From Hemicentrotus pulcherrimus (lineage: Eukaryota; Echinodermata; Echinoidea; Camarodonta; Strongylocentrotidae), in NCBI GenBank assembly GCA_003118195.1, contig BEXV01000778.1, forward strand, positions 18,008-82,007: a stretch of DNA of 64,000 bases, read 5' to 3'. The notes below the pieces were generated by a model. It did not search any database and had not been told where the DNA came from. It saw nothing but the letters and a program-made list of their open reading frames with translations. Positions 1-12,926 of the stretch are shown piece after piece. The number at the start of each line of letters is the position of its first letter. The stretch's first letter is position 1. The translations under genes and the position numbers were made by a program.

Positions 1-92
1 CGCAAACCAGGCAAGGAAGTTCATGAGGGTTACAAGTCTCTAGGAGCACAGTATGCCATCCTTGAGAGATCCTGGTGCAGCCGCAGATCCAA
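1..92 (+). CDS. dpy19l: DPY19-like C-mannosyltransferase, penultimate exon (partial)
   Basis: Only frame 1 is open from the window edge to the donor GTGAGT at 93-98; the other two frames hit stops. It encodes a Lys/Glu-rich stretch followed by YAILERSWCSRRSK and ends in phase 2. Joined to the next exon it reads into CSMPEIWDIEDPTNA, which I recognise as the conserved luminal C-terminal part of DPY19/DPY19L proteins. These are multi-pass ER membrane enzymes that add C-linked mannose to Trp in W-x-x-W/C motifs of thrombospondin repeats and cytokine receptors. The catalytic multi-TM part lies upstream, outside the window. Confidence 0.75.
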
Positions 93-221
93 GTGAGTTC
101 TCTTAACGACATCTCTTTACAGAAGTAATGTTTTTCATGGAGTTGCATTGCTAACCTTAGATGCATACATGTATTTAGCACTTCAAAGGCCAGAATAATA
201 ATAATTGTTCTTCTTTTGCAG

Positions 222-369
222 GTTTGGGTGCAGCATGCCAGAGATATGGGATATTGAGGATCCAACAAATGCCTTCAAGAGACCCTTATGCTTGCGGATT
301 GAAGAAAGATCTACACCCTACTTATCACCAGTGTTCACCAATGGAGTGTACACGGTTCTAAGTGTCTGA
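222..369 (+). CDS. dpy19l: DPY19-like C-mannosyltransferase, terminal coding exon
   Basis: The acceptor ttcttttgcag ends at 221, and phase 2 joins exactly to the exon ending at 92. The reading continues FGCSMPEIWDIEDPTNA, then a PLC motif, and ends FTNGVYTVLSV with a TGA stop at 367-369. The pattern C-S-M-x-E-I-W-D-x-E-D-P-x-N followed by P-L-C and a terminal F-x-N-x-V-Y-x-V-L is the typical end of DPY19L proteins. The last ~30 codons (280-369) are the parent of degenerate tandem copies downstream. Identification is from family knowledge, not a search. Confidence 0.8.
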
Positions 370-389
370 TGTTATTCTAACTTGAGAAT

Positions 390-880
390 ATCGTACTAGA
401 GAATTGAAGAAGGCAATCAAAGTTTCATAAAGCGTTGAAGAGAGAGACTATTGTGCTTTCGGATCGAAGAAAGATAAGTTTTCAGCAGTGTTCACAAATG
501 GGCGTTTACACAGTTCTCAAAGTCTGAAATACTTTCAAAATAACATTTGGAATTCAGGCAGGTGCTCTATATTAACCAGTGATTACAAGTGGAGTCTATA
601 CCTTGTGAAATTGGTGACGAGAGACCATTGTGCTTGCAGATTGAAGAAAGACCCACACCCTATTTTTCACCAGTGTCTCCAAATGAAGTGCACACAGATA
701 TCAAAGTTTGATCAAATGCTGACAAGAGAACACCGTACTTGTGAATTGAGAAAGGTGCAACACCATACTTTACACCAGTGTCTACAAAAGGAGTGTACAG
801 AGTTCTCAGAGTCTGATCAAATGCTGACAAGAAAGCCTTGTACTAGAGAATTAAGAAGTGTACTTTGAACCAGTTTGTGT
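390..880 (+). repeat. decayed tandem copies of the DPY19-like C-terminal coding segment
   Basis: Units of roughly 90-105 bp related to coding bases 280-369 recur near 445-527, 622-711, 726-815 and 830-880, with a truncated piece near 393-415. The copy at 622-711 still reads RPLCLQIEERPTPYFSPV in the parental frame and ends in TGA at 709-711, the same relative place as the real stop. The 126-codon ORF at 488-868 is another frame through these repeats. They lie in the 3'UTR or 3' flank of the gene. Confidence 0.8.
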
Positions 881-1951
881 TGAGTGCTGAAAGCCTACTA
901 AGGTTATAGTTTGAGATTGAGCATAACAATACACGTAACTTTACACCTGTTGTTCATTAATGATGGAACCTTACCGTTTTGAGTGTGGTCATCACGTTTG
1001 TAGAATATGGAACAGTATCTTATTATAACCAAATGCAAGAGTCCTGAGTTTTCCACAGGAGAAAAAAAAACCTTCCAAGTTTAATCGTCACATTAATTAA
1101 TCTGATTGAACTGTACCGGTATTTATATGTACTACAGAGCTGTAGCTCTCCAGAAAAGAAACTCCATTTGAGGTTTAGTCATCCATTTGTTCAACTTCTC
1201 GAACAGTCTTATTATTTTGCTTATTTATTTGTCTTCCTTTTTTTTCTCAGCAGTATATGTTTTGCACAATATACAATCATGAGAATTCATGGTATTTTGT
1301 TTTCTTCTGTGTGGAGCCAGAAGGACATCCACTCCTACACTTTAACACAGAGTTAATGCCCTTCTCGCTCTCAACAAACACTTTCTTGATTGTAAATTGT
1401 AGATTTCTTGACTGAAAATGCAGGGTAATTAAACAATTTTGAAACGTGCAACGGAGAGGCTGAAAGTATAGTTGGAATTTGTTTCAAATACTCAGTAAAT
1501 GTTTTTTAACCAGTTTTCTGTGGTTGACAGGAGATATTTCCTGTACTAGAATTTTAGTGACATACTTGTACATTGTAAGAAAGAGCCTTTTGTATCCTTT
1601 GTATTTCCTTCTTGCCTTGGTATATATTCACCTTGAATGTTTGCAATGTTTCATCATCTCGTGAGGACTAGAAAGACCCAAATCAACTTCATTGTGGAGT
1701 CTGAGAAAATAGTCAGTAGGGCAGCAGCAAAGGTATGATTGTGAGATTGTAACTATCCAGTTTAAAATACCTTTACAAATATACTCGCATATAAATTTAT
1801 ATGTCAAGCCCCTTTGTATAGCAGTTAATAGAAGACGTTTACCCATATGTTAAAATTTTACTTCAATTGATGTAAAATATAAATTGTTAACATGAATAAG
1901 GCAAGAATGATTCTCATTAATGCTAAATATATTACTCTTTGCGGATGTAGT

Positions 1952-2161
1952 ATCGAAAATAACATGGCTAGTGATATTCGTTTGTCTGGCAATGTGGTCA
2001 ATAAGGAATCTACAAGTTTACTACGTTTCGTGCGCTATCTGCAACACTTTGTCAGGTGATAAAAGTGTTGCAGATATCGCACGAAACGTCGTGATCTTTT
2101 AGATTCCTTATTGACCACATTGCCAGACAAACGAATATCACTAGCGATATTTTTTTCGATG
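1952..2161. mobile_element. foldback/MITE-like near-perfect hairpin
   Basis: The left arm 1952-2049 and right arm 2063-2161 are near-perfect reverse complements (for example GTTTGTCTGGCAATGTGGTC against GACCACATTGCCAGACAAAC) around a ~13-base loop. No coding content. The structure fits a palindromic MITE or a folded tandem inverted copy of one. Confidence 0.8.
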
Positions 2162-2602
2162 ATTCTCATTGTTTCAAAAACTGAGTCTTGTTATCATATA
2201 AATTGTTAATGAAAATAAAGCAATAATTATGCATGCAGGAGGTCTTTTTTCAACACGTGCTGGGTTTGTGTGTGCGCCAAAAGAAGCAATGATTATGAAT
2301 GCAAGGTACCGTTTGTTCTAGTTGCAAGAATATACACATCAAACCTACCAGGTCAATAACATGAATATACATATATTATTCCAAGACACAATATTGCCCA
2401 CCAAATGTAGTAATAATACAGATGAGAGGTGTATTATATCTATAAATGTATGTACAGATATTTAATGAAAAGTGCTTGTAAAGTTACTGATGACTCCCAT
2501 TACTTTTTACCAAGATATTAGACGTTGATGAATCAGTTTCATAAATTTATGTTTGAATGAATTCAAAGTTTCAATCCAATTTTTTACATGGTGCAGATAT
2601 AC

Positions 2603-2608
2603 AATAAA
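2603..2608 (+). promoter_or_regulatory. candidate polyadenylation signal AATAAA (DPY19-like gene)
   Basis: There is a canonical AATAAA about 2.2 kb after the stop codon, followed within 50 bases by a T-rich run. Other AATAAA matches occur upstream in this AT-rich interval, so the assignment is weak. Confidence 0.25.
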
Positions 2609-2699
2609 CCATTGTAATACAAAATATGTGTCTGTATTTTTTTTTTTTTAGTGTATATAAATCAACAAGATGAAAATAGAACAATTAGAAGCAGGGTGA

Positions 2700-2850
2700 A
2701 AGAAATTGTGAATCGAGAGAGTAAAATAAAGAATAACTAGTGAGAGAGACAGAGACAGAGCCAGAAAGAAAGAGAGAGATAGACAAAGAAAGAAGAGAGC
2801 GAGGAGAGAAAGAAAACGAAAGAGCGAGAAACAGATATTGGCTAGAGCGA
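2700..2850. repeat. GA-rich low-complexity tract
   Basis: Degenerate GAGA/GAAA purine-rich stretch on the + strand. Its complement gives a spurious Leu/Ser-rich ORF. Outside this tract and the hairpin at 1952-2161, I see nothing genic in 881-4127, which is AT-rich spacer or 5' region of the next gene. Confidence 0.7.
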
Positions 2851-4127
2851 GTGTGTTTCCAGAAATTGCAAACTGTACCCTCACCCGCGTCGTAAGGGAA
2901 GTGTGTGCATGTGAGGGACGGGGGCGGGGGAGGCTACGTATCTGATTAGCCCCTTGTGTTGTAGGTCCATTCATGCTGCCATGGTTTTGTCCGTAATCTG
3001 CAGACTGAGAGAGAAGGCGGGGGGGGGGGGCTGTATTAAGTCGACTTCACTTTATGTTGGATATGCCCTTCTGCCGAACGTGAGAGGGGGGTAAACAGAA
3101 GAAAAGAGATTCAAAAAGCGGTGACACCTTTCAAATATTTTGTAAGCCATGTGCTATGTAAGCAATGATAAATACAAAGTGAAAATAGGACAATTTTAAG
3201 CGAAGCAAAACAAGAACAAATGAAAGGGCAAAGTGAGGAAATGTCTGAGGAAGATGTCTAAACCAGAGAGTGTACGTTACCCCCACTTTATGCTAGTTTC
3301 CTTAATGCCTTTTGATATAGTGCTCTAGTCAGAATGCATTTTTCTTATATTGCATGATGTATTCAAAATCTTAATAGGGGATGGAGCATTCAATTCAAAA
3401 TCGTTGTAATCGCTGTCATGTAAGAAATAGTTCCCTGCTTCAGCTAGTGCTCTCAATCTTTTATAACATGACGCATATTTTGGAAAATAAGTGAAAATGA
3501 AATGAAATAGTCTGAGGTCAATTTGTCAATTTTTGCTCATGTAACACTTGTTTCATTAATCTAGTTTCTAATATGAGCGTAAACTGATGAATCGCGCCCG
3601 CACGCTCGCCTGTTTTTGTCTTTTATAAGTCACATTCTAAGTCATTGCATGCACTACGGATGTTATTATAATCGTCTTCAAGGAGTACTGGAAACTCAAC
3701 ATCTAGCATACGAGTTAGTCGTGTATCATCTTCAAACATTTGTTGATTCGGATAAAGCTTGTGTTTTTTTTACATATTCAAAGGTAAATATGGAGTCGAA
3801 AAGTGGCATATTTTTTAAAGAACATAATCTTGTTAGATGTTTTGTGCGATGGACCCTCTGCTGTAAAAAGTACATGGCACATTAATGCACCAGGGGTTGA
3901 CTTGCGGTTTACGCATGATGAATGTGTCCGTAAAGTAAGTTTTGCACGAGTCCTCCCCTATTTTAGAGTTATAGCCCAATATACTGTATATATTTATAAA
4001 CTCGGTATATCATTGATAGGCCTAATATCAGAAGCTTTCGTGGTTTGAAGAAGACTCGATATTTGATTCAAAGTGCATAGTTTGTTTGTTTATTATTATG
4101 GTGATTTCGTTTTCTTTTTTGTTTAAG

Positions 4128-4200
4128 ATGTCGCTGAAAATATCGTTCTTCAAATGTTGTGTATTCCTGATGTGTCTGTTCCTCTTCATCGGAGACACGG
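4128..4200 (+). CDS. aGPCR exon 1: start codon and signal peptide
   Basis: ATG at 4128 begins MSLKISFFKCCVFLMCLFLF followed by IGDT, a classic short basic n-region and hydrophobic core. The donor GTAAGA is at 4201 and the exon ends in phase 1. A pyrimidine-rich tract ending TTTAAG immediately precedes the ATG, so a 5'UTR exon may lie upstream with an acceptor right at the start codon. Confidence 0.8.
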
Positions 4201-7200
4201 GTAAGAAAGTTGGAATTCCATAAACAAGACATAACTAGATCGCAAGATAGCAAGACTTTCAAAATAATAATTTAAAGGCAATTTTAATACTTTTTTTTTT
4301 TTGGCTTTTTTTTTCTTCATTGAAATCATGTTCGGCCGTCGTTGTAATGTTTGCAAAATTTAAGGGGTAATGGACACAATATTTGCATAGGTTGTGAATG
4401 ATATGCATGTAATGAGTGTCAATGATGGATTATTAAAATTCAAATATTTACTCAACACAATCTCCCCATAAGTTTCTCGACCAGTTGGGATCATGAGTGC
4501 ACGGGTGAAATGTTGCAGGGATGACACCCCGTGCCCCCAAATTAACTTCCCTATTTATACAAATGTTTGCCAGCGACCGACAGTTTACTTCTGATTTGAT
4601 TTGATTTTGATATGATTTTCTTCTGCATTGATGTAAGTTTACAGTTTTTCGATAACAAAAATATAAAGTACAATAAGTTTTTTTTACTGACAATGAATCA
4701 TAAATTAGCAAATACACATAATATATATAAGCTGTTATTTTCAAAAACGAATTGATGAACTGTCACAAATACTAAATTTCCTCAAACATTAAAACACATT
4801 ATAAAATTTTACGGAAGAAGGACTGTCATTGTAAGGAGATTGCTTGATAATACGACAGCCCCAGACAAAACTCATGAAATATATTAACACATTTATTAAG
4901 CAGAAACGGATAGGTAATTAAAAATACAAATTTCGATGATGGTGATGCAGATGAGGATGATGGTGATGATGAAGATGATGATGATGATGATGAAGATGAT
5001 GATGATGACGATGGTGATAATGTTTCGAATGAAAGAAGAGATGACATGATAAAGAATATAGAGTTGGCACAGAAATTCTACTTTGAGTATTCTGATAATA
5101 ACATCGTTTTAACTTTGGCCTTAAATGAGTAGAGGGAGTAACATGATTTAATAGATTCTGGGAGAGAGTTCCATAGGTCAGGACCATGGTATCTTATGGA
5201 TCTGTGGGCAATAAGTAATTTCGGGTTTACTAGATGAACATTTAAGGAATTACGGGTAGGGTAAGATATAGTGAATAACTTTATTCGTAGTGTAAAAGTT
5301 TTGAAATGTTGTGGTCAACATATACCAGTTAACCATATCATGAGTTGACGATGGCTCAATCACTTGTTATTCAAAAATTCTGCAACCACCTCCCCAAAGC
5401 CCCCTCCTCAGTGATGAAGGTGTCGTGGTTCACTGGTCCCCGCCCCGCTAATCAAAAAGTTTGGGGTCCAAATCCCTCGTCAGCATGACATTAATTGTCC
5501 CTTGCCAAGATATTAATCCACCCTTACAACTCTCGACCCAAGTAAAGGATCCCTATCCTGCCTAGATGGTAGACATTTGGTAATTCCTTGAATATTGTTT
5601 CCGCCTTATGGTAGCCAAGCTAACTATACAGTGCGTCCCAGAAAAAACGAAACCGAGAAGTATCGATGTTTTATCATAACTTAATCACAACCATAGTTAA
5701 TGAATGATACATATTTGGAGAGCTCAGAGTCTCCTCCTTCAGTTGATGCTACTCACGTAGTGCATATTTTACGCATGAGGAGACTCTAAGCTTTCCAAAT
5801 ATGTATCATTCATTAATTATAGTTGTGATTAAGCTATATGATAGAACATCGATACTTCTCGGTTTCGTTTTTTCTCGGACGCACTGTATAGCCTTCGTAG
5901 TTCTGGGGTAGCTTGGGCACAATGAAAGGTAGATAAAAAAAACGCTTTAACAAACCTATATTATTATTATTATCATTAGACTGAATTTGATCTGATATAC
6001 AGTAGCATTCAAACACAGCGCTGGAAAACTTCTTTTGTCCTGAGCCTTTTGCTCATCCCACTCCTTTCTTGTCGCCTTTTGTTCCCCTTTAATGTAGGCT
6101 TCACTCGATCAGGGATTGACAAAATTGCTGACTACATATTTTTTTCTTTCATTTTGTCAACTTTGAAAATTTGAAAATAACGACTATCATGCTGAGGTCA
6201 TGGTTAAGGAAAATAGACCACAAAAAACATGTGATCATTTGTTTGTTATTTAAAATCAAGTGAAAGTTCGTGTTTATTTCAGTTTCACTTTATGATCGAA
6301 AGTCCGTGACGTACTTAAGCCAGAAGATAGCTGTCGGTTTCTTTCATTCTGTACACAGTTATATTTAGCTCTCATCATAATCATGGGCAAGTTGATGACT
6401 ACTGACAAGAGAGCATGCAGAGGTTTTTGAAGATTTCGTAAATGACTATTCAATATGAGAAATACAAAGGTGTAGTTATGATGCAATATAAAAGACCAAA
6501 TACCACAAATTGATTATTTCAAGATACATGATTACATGTGAAAGAAGATATATGTTTTGTAATTCTAACATTAAGGAAACTTGTGATGTTAATTGACCAA
6601 CTGCTAATAAAATGTGTTAGATACAATCGTAAAAATTAGAAAATGTATGCATTTCCCTTTATTTATGAATTTCGACATTGGAAGATGAGGAGCATTTATT
6701 TACAAACGCAGGGCATATCAATTCTGCAACAATTGTATTGTTAAAATAATGATAATAAAAAAGAACTTGTTAACATTATATACAACTTGGAGATTGATAC
6801 AAATGACAACATATGGCACAATGGCTGGGAATATTCATGTTACTGGGCAATTTGATGATATCATGAGAGAGTCTTTGTATCAAAAGGGAAAACAATTAAG
6901 ATTCGATCAACAATCTTGTTTTGTTATTCCCATCAAGCCCGACCGACACCATATAGTCGGAAGTCAATGTCCGGTAAAATGATCTTCTAGCGAGTCAGGA
7001 AGAAAAAAAAAAAACAAAGACGACTTTATTGGCTTCTTGTTCATTTTTTCACGCCTGCAACTTCCTATTGTGTAGTAAATGATATGAAAGAGAAATATTT
7101 TAGAATAAACATGTTATTGTTAAACTATTTCTTCGTCAAGTTAAAGAGAGAGAGAGAAAAAAGACGTTGATCTGCCTTGGGCCGCTAGCTAGCCGAATCT

Positions 7201-8857
7201 TAATCGTACAAAGAAATGATACCTGGTCCAGTCAAAACACCAAACCGATTCAAAACAGATCGATTCTTGGCAATTTATAATTCATTTTATATTGATAACA
7301 CAAATTCGATTGGTATCGGTCTAGCGTCGGTCTCTGCAGAGTGACCAAATCTTCAACACAGACCATTTCATGGTCGTTCGAGTTAGCTTTATCATTTTGT
7401 TCGGTCTGTTTTAAGTCTTGAGTCGGTCTTGTCGATCAGGCGGTAGTAAAGCAGCTTTAGGTATTGTTATTAAATTTGTAATAGTTTCTGATACATTTTG
7501 AAAGGCTCAAACCAAATTTGATCGATATAGATATCATTGTAATCAAAGAAATAATTGCAAAATATTATTAATCTTTGACCATTAAATAACCACGACCAAC
7601 ATTATCATGAATTTCTTTAAATGTGATACTTTAAATCACGCGACTTCCTGATCATTCCAGTTAAAACTTTCACCTGATTCACCACTATTTTCTGTCTGGC
7701 TAGATTGACAGGTTGCTTTTACACTTCAGTCAACCTTCAAACAACTAATATTACTTACTTGTGTATATGCTGTTCTCTTTTAGCGCTTTCAAAAGTGCCA
7801 CAGGGGCAATCTTTCTGAACACTTGTCGCCTCTTTTCAAGGATATTTTGTTTTTGAAATTGTACACATTGACTGCATTCGGCTTCCGATTATTATTTTTT
7901 TTCCTTTAAAGCTTATTCTGTACTAGTTTATAGGAGGGATTAGAGCACCCTGCAAGGTAACTGGACAGGTGGTTATCTCATCAACCCAGTTCTCAATTAA
8001 CATAAGAAAAAGAGGATCATGGGGGACCAATTGTCACCGATTAGGCATTGTTTTCTGTATAGAGGAAGCAAGTAGCTACAAGTAGGACAGTGTGGCTTTA
8101 AACCTTGAATAGTGATTTAAAAGTTATAGTAGCTATAGGATGTGTTTCATTCTAATCTCTTTAAATAATGTTAATCATTTTGAATATCGGGTTCCCTGGG
8201 AAGTTTCTTTTTTATCTTTCTATTCTCTGTACATTTAGTATTTATGAATTCATTAAAAAAAATATTCTATGATTTCATTTATCCTAACAATATTTTTTTC
8301 ATGGGGATGGGGAAAGGCTACGAAATATAGAATCAAAACCTGCTTGGTTTTTACGTAATAGAGGAATTAGGAATGAAGACGAGCAACACTCACACGCACA
8401 CACACCCACACCCACTAACCCACCCTCAAAGACAAACCCACACATACACGACAGAGACTCCATCGCCTCGAATGAAATTTATACTAAAGAGTGAGGTTGT
8501 GTGATCTACAGATTGAAATTGGGAACCGGAACACATTCTTTTGAAATCTTCTTGTCTTATGACAATTTTAGATGCTTGGCGGAGAAGGAGACGAAGGCGC
8601 GCTCCACCACCACCCCCACCACCGCCGGTGGCGCCAGGTTAGTTGAATACATTTATTTCATATTGGACAGATACGAGGATTAAAAAGTCGTAGTATTTGA
8701 ATCTGCAGCAAAAATATAAACTCTTCATAAATCCTATACTTTGCATTGGAATAGCTTTATCCAATGTAATGACATTGTTTAACGTTTATTGATAAACGAT
8801 CCTTTCATTTTCTAAATATGTCATAGCTTTCGTCTGTTTCCCCTTGAACAACAACAA

Positions 8858-8900
<43 letters not shown>

Positions 8901-11900
8901 GAGAGAGAGACAGGGAAAAGCGAGGGAAAAATATAGAGAGAGAAACTTTAAGAATAAACATAAGCTTCTCACTATTACTATAAAAGCTTTTTTGGTAGTT
9001 AAATCTTTGCAATACTAACATTTTCGACGACAAAGACGCATCATTAAGATCACTTATCATTAAAATTACCACTTGTAGATCTAATCATAATTATTGTTTT
9101 CCATCTAGTGGTAGTAGATACCACTGCGCCCACCTTCACTTATTGCCCGAATGACACCGGTGTATTTTACACCTCAACGACATCTAGCTTCGTATCTTGG
9201 ACGACACCGACTGCTACAGATGACACCGATTCATCGATTACGGTGTAAGTATAGTCGGTGTATGGTGGATTAAAGTATGGTCGGTGTAGGGTGTAAGTAT
9301 GATCAGGGTATGTGGCAGTTTATTCGGTATGTGAAGTATAAGTGTAGACAGTGTACTTTGTAACTATAATTTGTGCACGGTGGAGTTTAGTCAGAGTATG
9401 TGTAAGAGAAGGCGGTATATGGTGTAAGTCAAATTATATGTGTATGGTGTCAGTGTAGTCAGCGTATGGTGTAAGTGAAGTCGGGGTGTGATGTAAGTGA
9501 AGTCAGGGTACGATGTAAATGAAGTCGGTGAATATCGTGTAAGGGAATTCGGTGTATATACGGTGTAAAGAGTAGTTGGTGTACTGAGTAAGTGTAGTCG
9601 ATTAATACTGTGAGGGGAATTAATCCTTCTTAGAATGTTGGCCCATTTGGAAACAGGAGGGGCAAATCGGATTATTGAGGTATTGAAAGAAGTCGGACCA
9701 TAGTCACGGAAAAGATATGAATAGTTGAAGGTTGAGATCAATAGAAATATTGCCCATGGCAGTTTGATGATGATGTGTGATTTCATACAGGGCCAACACA
9801 TCCAGCTAATATTATCTGGTTAGCATAATCATTACCTTTAATCTAGACTTTTAGAGAGAAAGATAGAGAAAGAACCACTCTATCCTCGTCATCAACATCA
9901 GAATCGATAAGCCGGAATAGCAAATATCTTTCTATTATGTGATAGTGCTTTATATATGTGTCCTATACATTGTGAAATAATGAACAAGGAATTGTGTTGT
10001 ATTTATTTTTATTTATCAAATGATAGCGATTCTTTGTTATAATTATGTTGCAGTTTTGTATTAGCGATGGTAAGTACGAAAAAGCAATTGGAGCTTCGAG
10101 AAATAAAATCAATCAATACAAAAACAAATATTTTTACTTTCAATTCCGCTTCCCGATATTTTTGTAACAAATATGTTATGTTTTGTTCCATTTTTAGAGA
10201 AACATCAGGCGGTTTGCCCGGATCACTTTTTACAGAAGGAAACCACACTGTCATATATACGGCCCGTGATGGTGCTGGAAATACAGCGGAATGTGTCGTA
10301 ACCTTTACCGTTAGCGGTAAGTAAATTGGCAACATAAGGAATTAGGGTAGGTCCTATATTTCCTGTATTTATTTCTTGATAATTTCTTATTTTAGTTTTT
10401 ACAAGCATTTGTCATATACATGTTCACATAGCACTTAAAGATAGTTACATTTAAGCTTATATAGGTTATTGGACTCCATATGTTGCAATAAATTACATTT
10501 CTCGTATTTATACTGTTTTAATTTTCAGATTCAATATTTACATGTGATGCAACGTTATATATTACATTATGTGTTATCAATTTTGTTTGTAAACCTTTCT
10601 AATTCGGCTAAACGCCGCGATGAAAATTTTATTTGAAATGAACTATTTTGAAGGAATAAATGTATGAACTAGGCACAATGCAGATATTTACATGAAGGCT
10701 TATGCCTGGATCTCTAGATCTCTAAATGTTATGTAAAGACACCTTGTAAACTACGCGATTTTGATCACAACTTTCACAAAAAGTTATTCATACGAACAAC
10801 AATTGCCCATTCTTGACCCAGATAAGTGAAGCTTTTTTTTTAAGGTTGCTCTCTTTATTACAAAAGCTCAGAAAATTGCGGATAAAACACGGTATTACCG
10901 ATTTACATCTTCAAGAAAAGAGTCATCATAACTGCGCTATTGTGATCATAACTATTATTAAATGCTTATGGATAGAAAGTCAATCAATACGTAGCATGAG
11001 AAACATGACATTTGCATTTTCTTTTATCTTTAAACACGCGAATTTTAAACAACACCCCCTGTATTACATTTTATAAAGGTCTGTAATTGAGGAAGCTGTA
11101 GACTGGTCTATTTATTCTAGGTTTCGATCTTCACAAAACAAAAAGGGAAAAAAGAACATATTTATAATCAAGATTTCCTAATAAATTTGTAATAGAAACT
11201 TATCATTCAAGTATCAAATACCCATAAATTAATCCTCTTTGAGATGATATCCAATTAGAATTCTAAATGAGTCTTTGAAATAAAATTGTAAAACTTTAGC
11301 ATATTGTATTAAAAACGGTTTATTGACAACAGATACACTGCCACTCATAACGTTGGAATATTTTTTAAACCCCAATTTATGGAATTATTTTGACAATGAT
11401 TTATTCCTAATAGATCAAGATAATAGTATACATTCTTAGATTTTATTGAATAATAATTTGCAAGTGTTTGTTTTGCGTGACTGCTAAAGCATGTGTATGC
11501 TACTATGCTTATCAACTAGGGGACCCACGCCCTTAAGTCATAATTGACGGTAATGAGGATTAATGCCCCACAAAAGGACACTAATATAGCACATCGACAC
11601 GGTTTTGATCCTGGGGCCTCAGAGTTACGAGGCCATTGCTTGGCCACTGAACCATGATCCCTATTAAACATTTAAAAAATCGTCGGTATGATCATGCATT
11701 ATCGCTCAAGGCATGGGCACGCGGAAGATTTGTTTATGTTGGTGACCGGAGTAAAATGCAATGAATTATTGAAAATGTGTTGCATTTTTTTCCTTTTTTA
11801 TTTGTGGGAACTGCCCCCTACCCTAGCCCCCGCTGCGTACAGTCATGGTTCAGTGGCCAAGCGATAGCCTCGTAACTATGAGGCCCCATGTTTAAATCCG

Positions 11901-12884
11901 TGTCGATGTGCTATTGAGTGCCCTTTTGTGAAGCATTAATCTTTATTACTGTCATTTATGACTTAAGGGCGTAGGTCCCCTAGTTGATAAGCGTAGCAGC
12001 ATACACATGCTTTAGCAGTCACGCAAAACAAACACTGGCAAATTATTATTCAATAAAATCTGAGAATGTATACTATTATCTAGATCTATTAGGAATAAGT
12101 CATTGTCAAAATAATTCCATAAATTGGGGTAAACAAAATATTCCAACGTTATGAGTGGTAGTGTAATTCGCCGTCAAATTGCCAATTGGCAAGTTCTTTT
12201 ATTATCCGAATAGATCAATCTAATACTAAATTTATAATGATACAAATTTATGAGTATAATATAGTGTAATAAAACAGCATAAACTAAGTTTATCATAATA
12301 AAAATGCATGTAATAGACTTACTAGGGCCACAATAGAAATAGAAACAGGTTGTGACAAATTCCAGCAAATAAGAAATTGGTAAGAATAGCATCAGTAATG
12401 CATAATGATATTTTATGAATTCAACCCCACTGTGAAAACGAAGATCTAAAGTGAGGGGAATTGATATATATAGAGAGAGGGGGGTGGATAGAGAGAGAGA
12501 GAGGGGGGGGTAGAGGGGGGTAGAGAGAGAGAGGGGGGGGAGAGGGGGATAGAGAGAGAGAGAGAGAGAGAGAGATAGGTAAGGGAATGAAGAGTACAGG
12601 GGAAAGAGTGATATAGGATAAGAGAAGAAGATTGCACATTGATTGTACCAGGGAATTGTGAGTTTTTACGGATTATCACGACGTTACTATCATGTGAAAA
12701 TGAATGTAGACACATCACATACAAAATATAAAAACGTCTTATTAGTGAAATAAAAAGGCATGTTATGAAAAATGTATCAATATATCAATTCACGAGAGTA
12801 ATATTAATTTACAATGCATGCAGGATTATTTATGCATTCACCCCACTGTGAGAAAGAAGAAATGAAGAAAAAAAGGTGAAGGGG

Positions 12885-12926
<42 letters not shown>

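Noticed and set aside
488..868. 126-codon ORF with internal HQCLQ repeats
   Set aside because: It is a shifted frame through the decayed copies of the DPY19-like coding tail; no start context, no domain, and the parental frame explains the sequence.
4826..5187. Poly-Ser and poly-His ORFs on the minus strand
   Set aside because: Translation of a (GAT)n microsatellite; no flanking domain.
9391..9801. 136-codon Thr/Tyr-rich minus ORF
   Set aside because: Antisense of the degenerate ~20-bp minisatellite, which explains its periodic composition.
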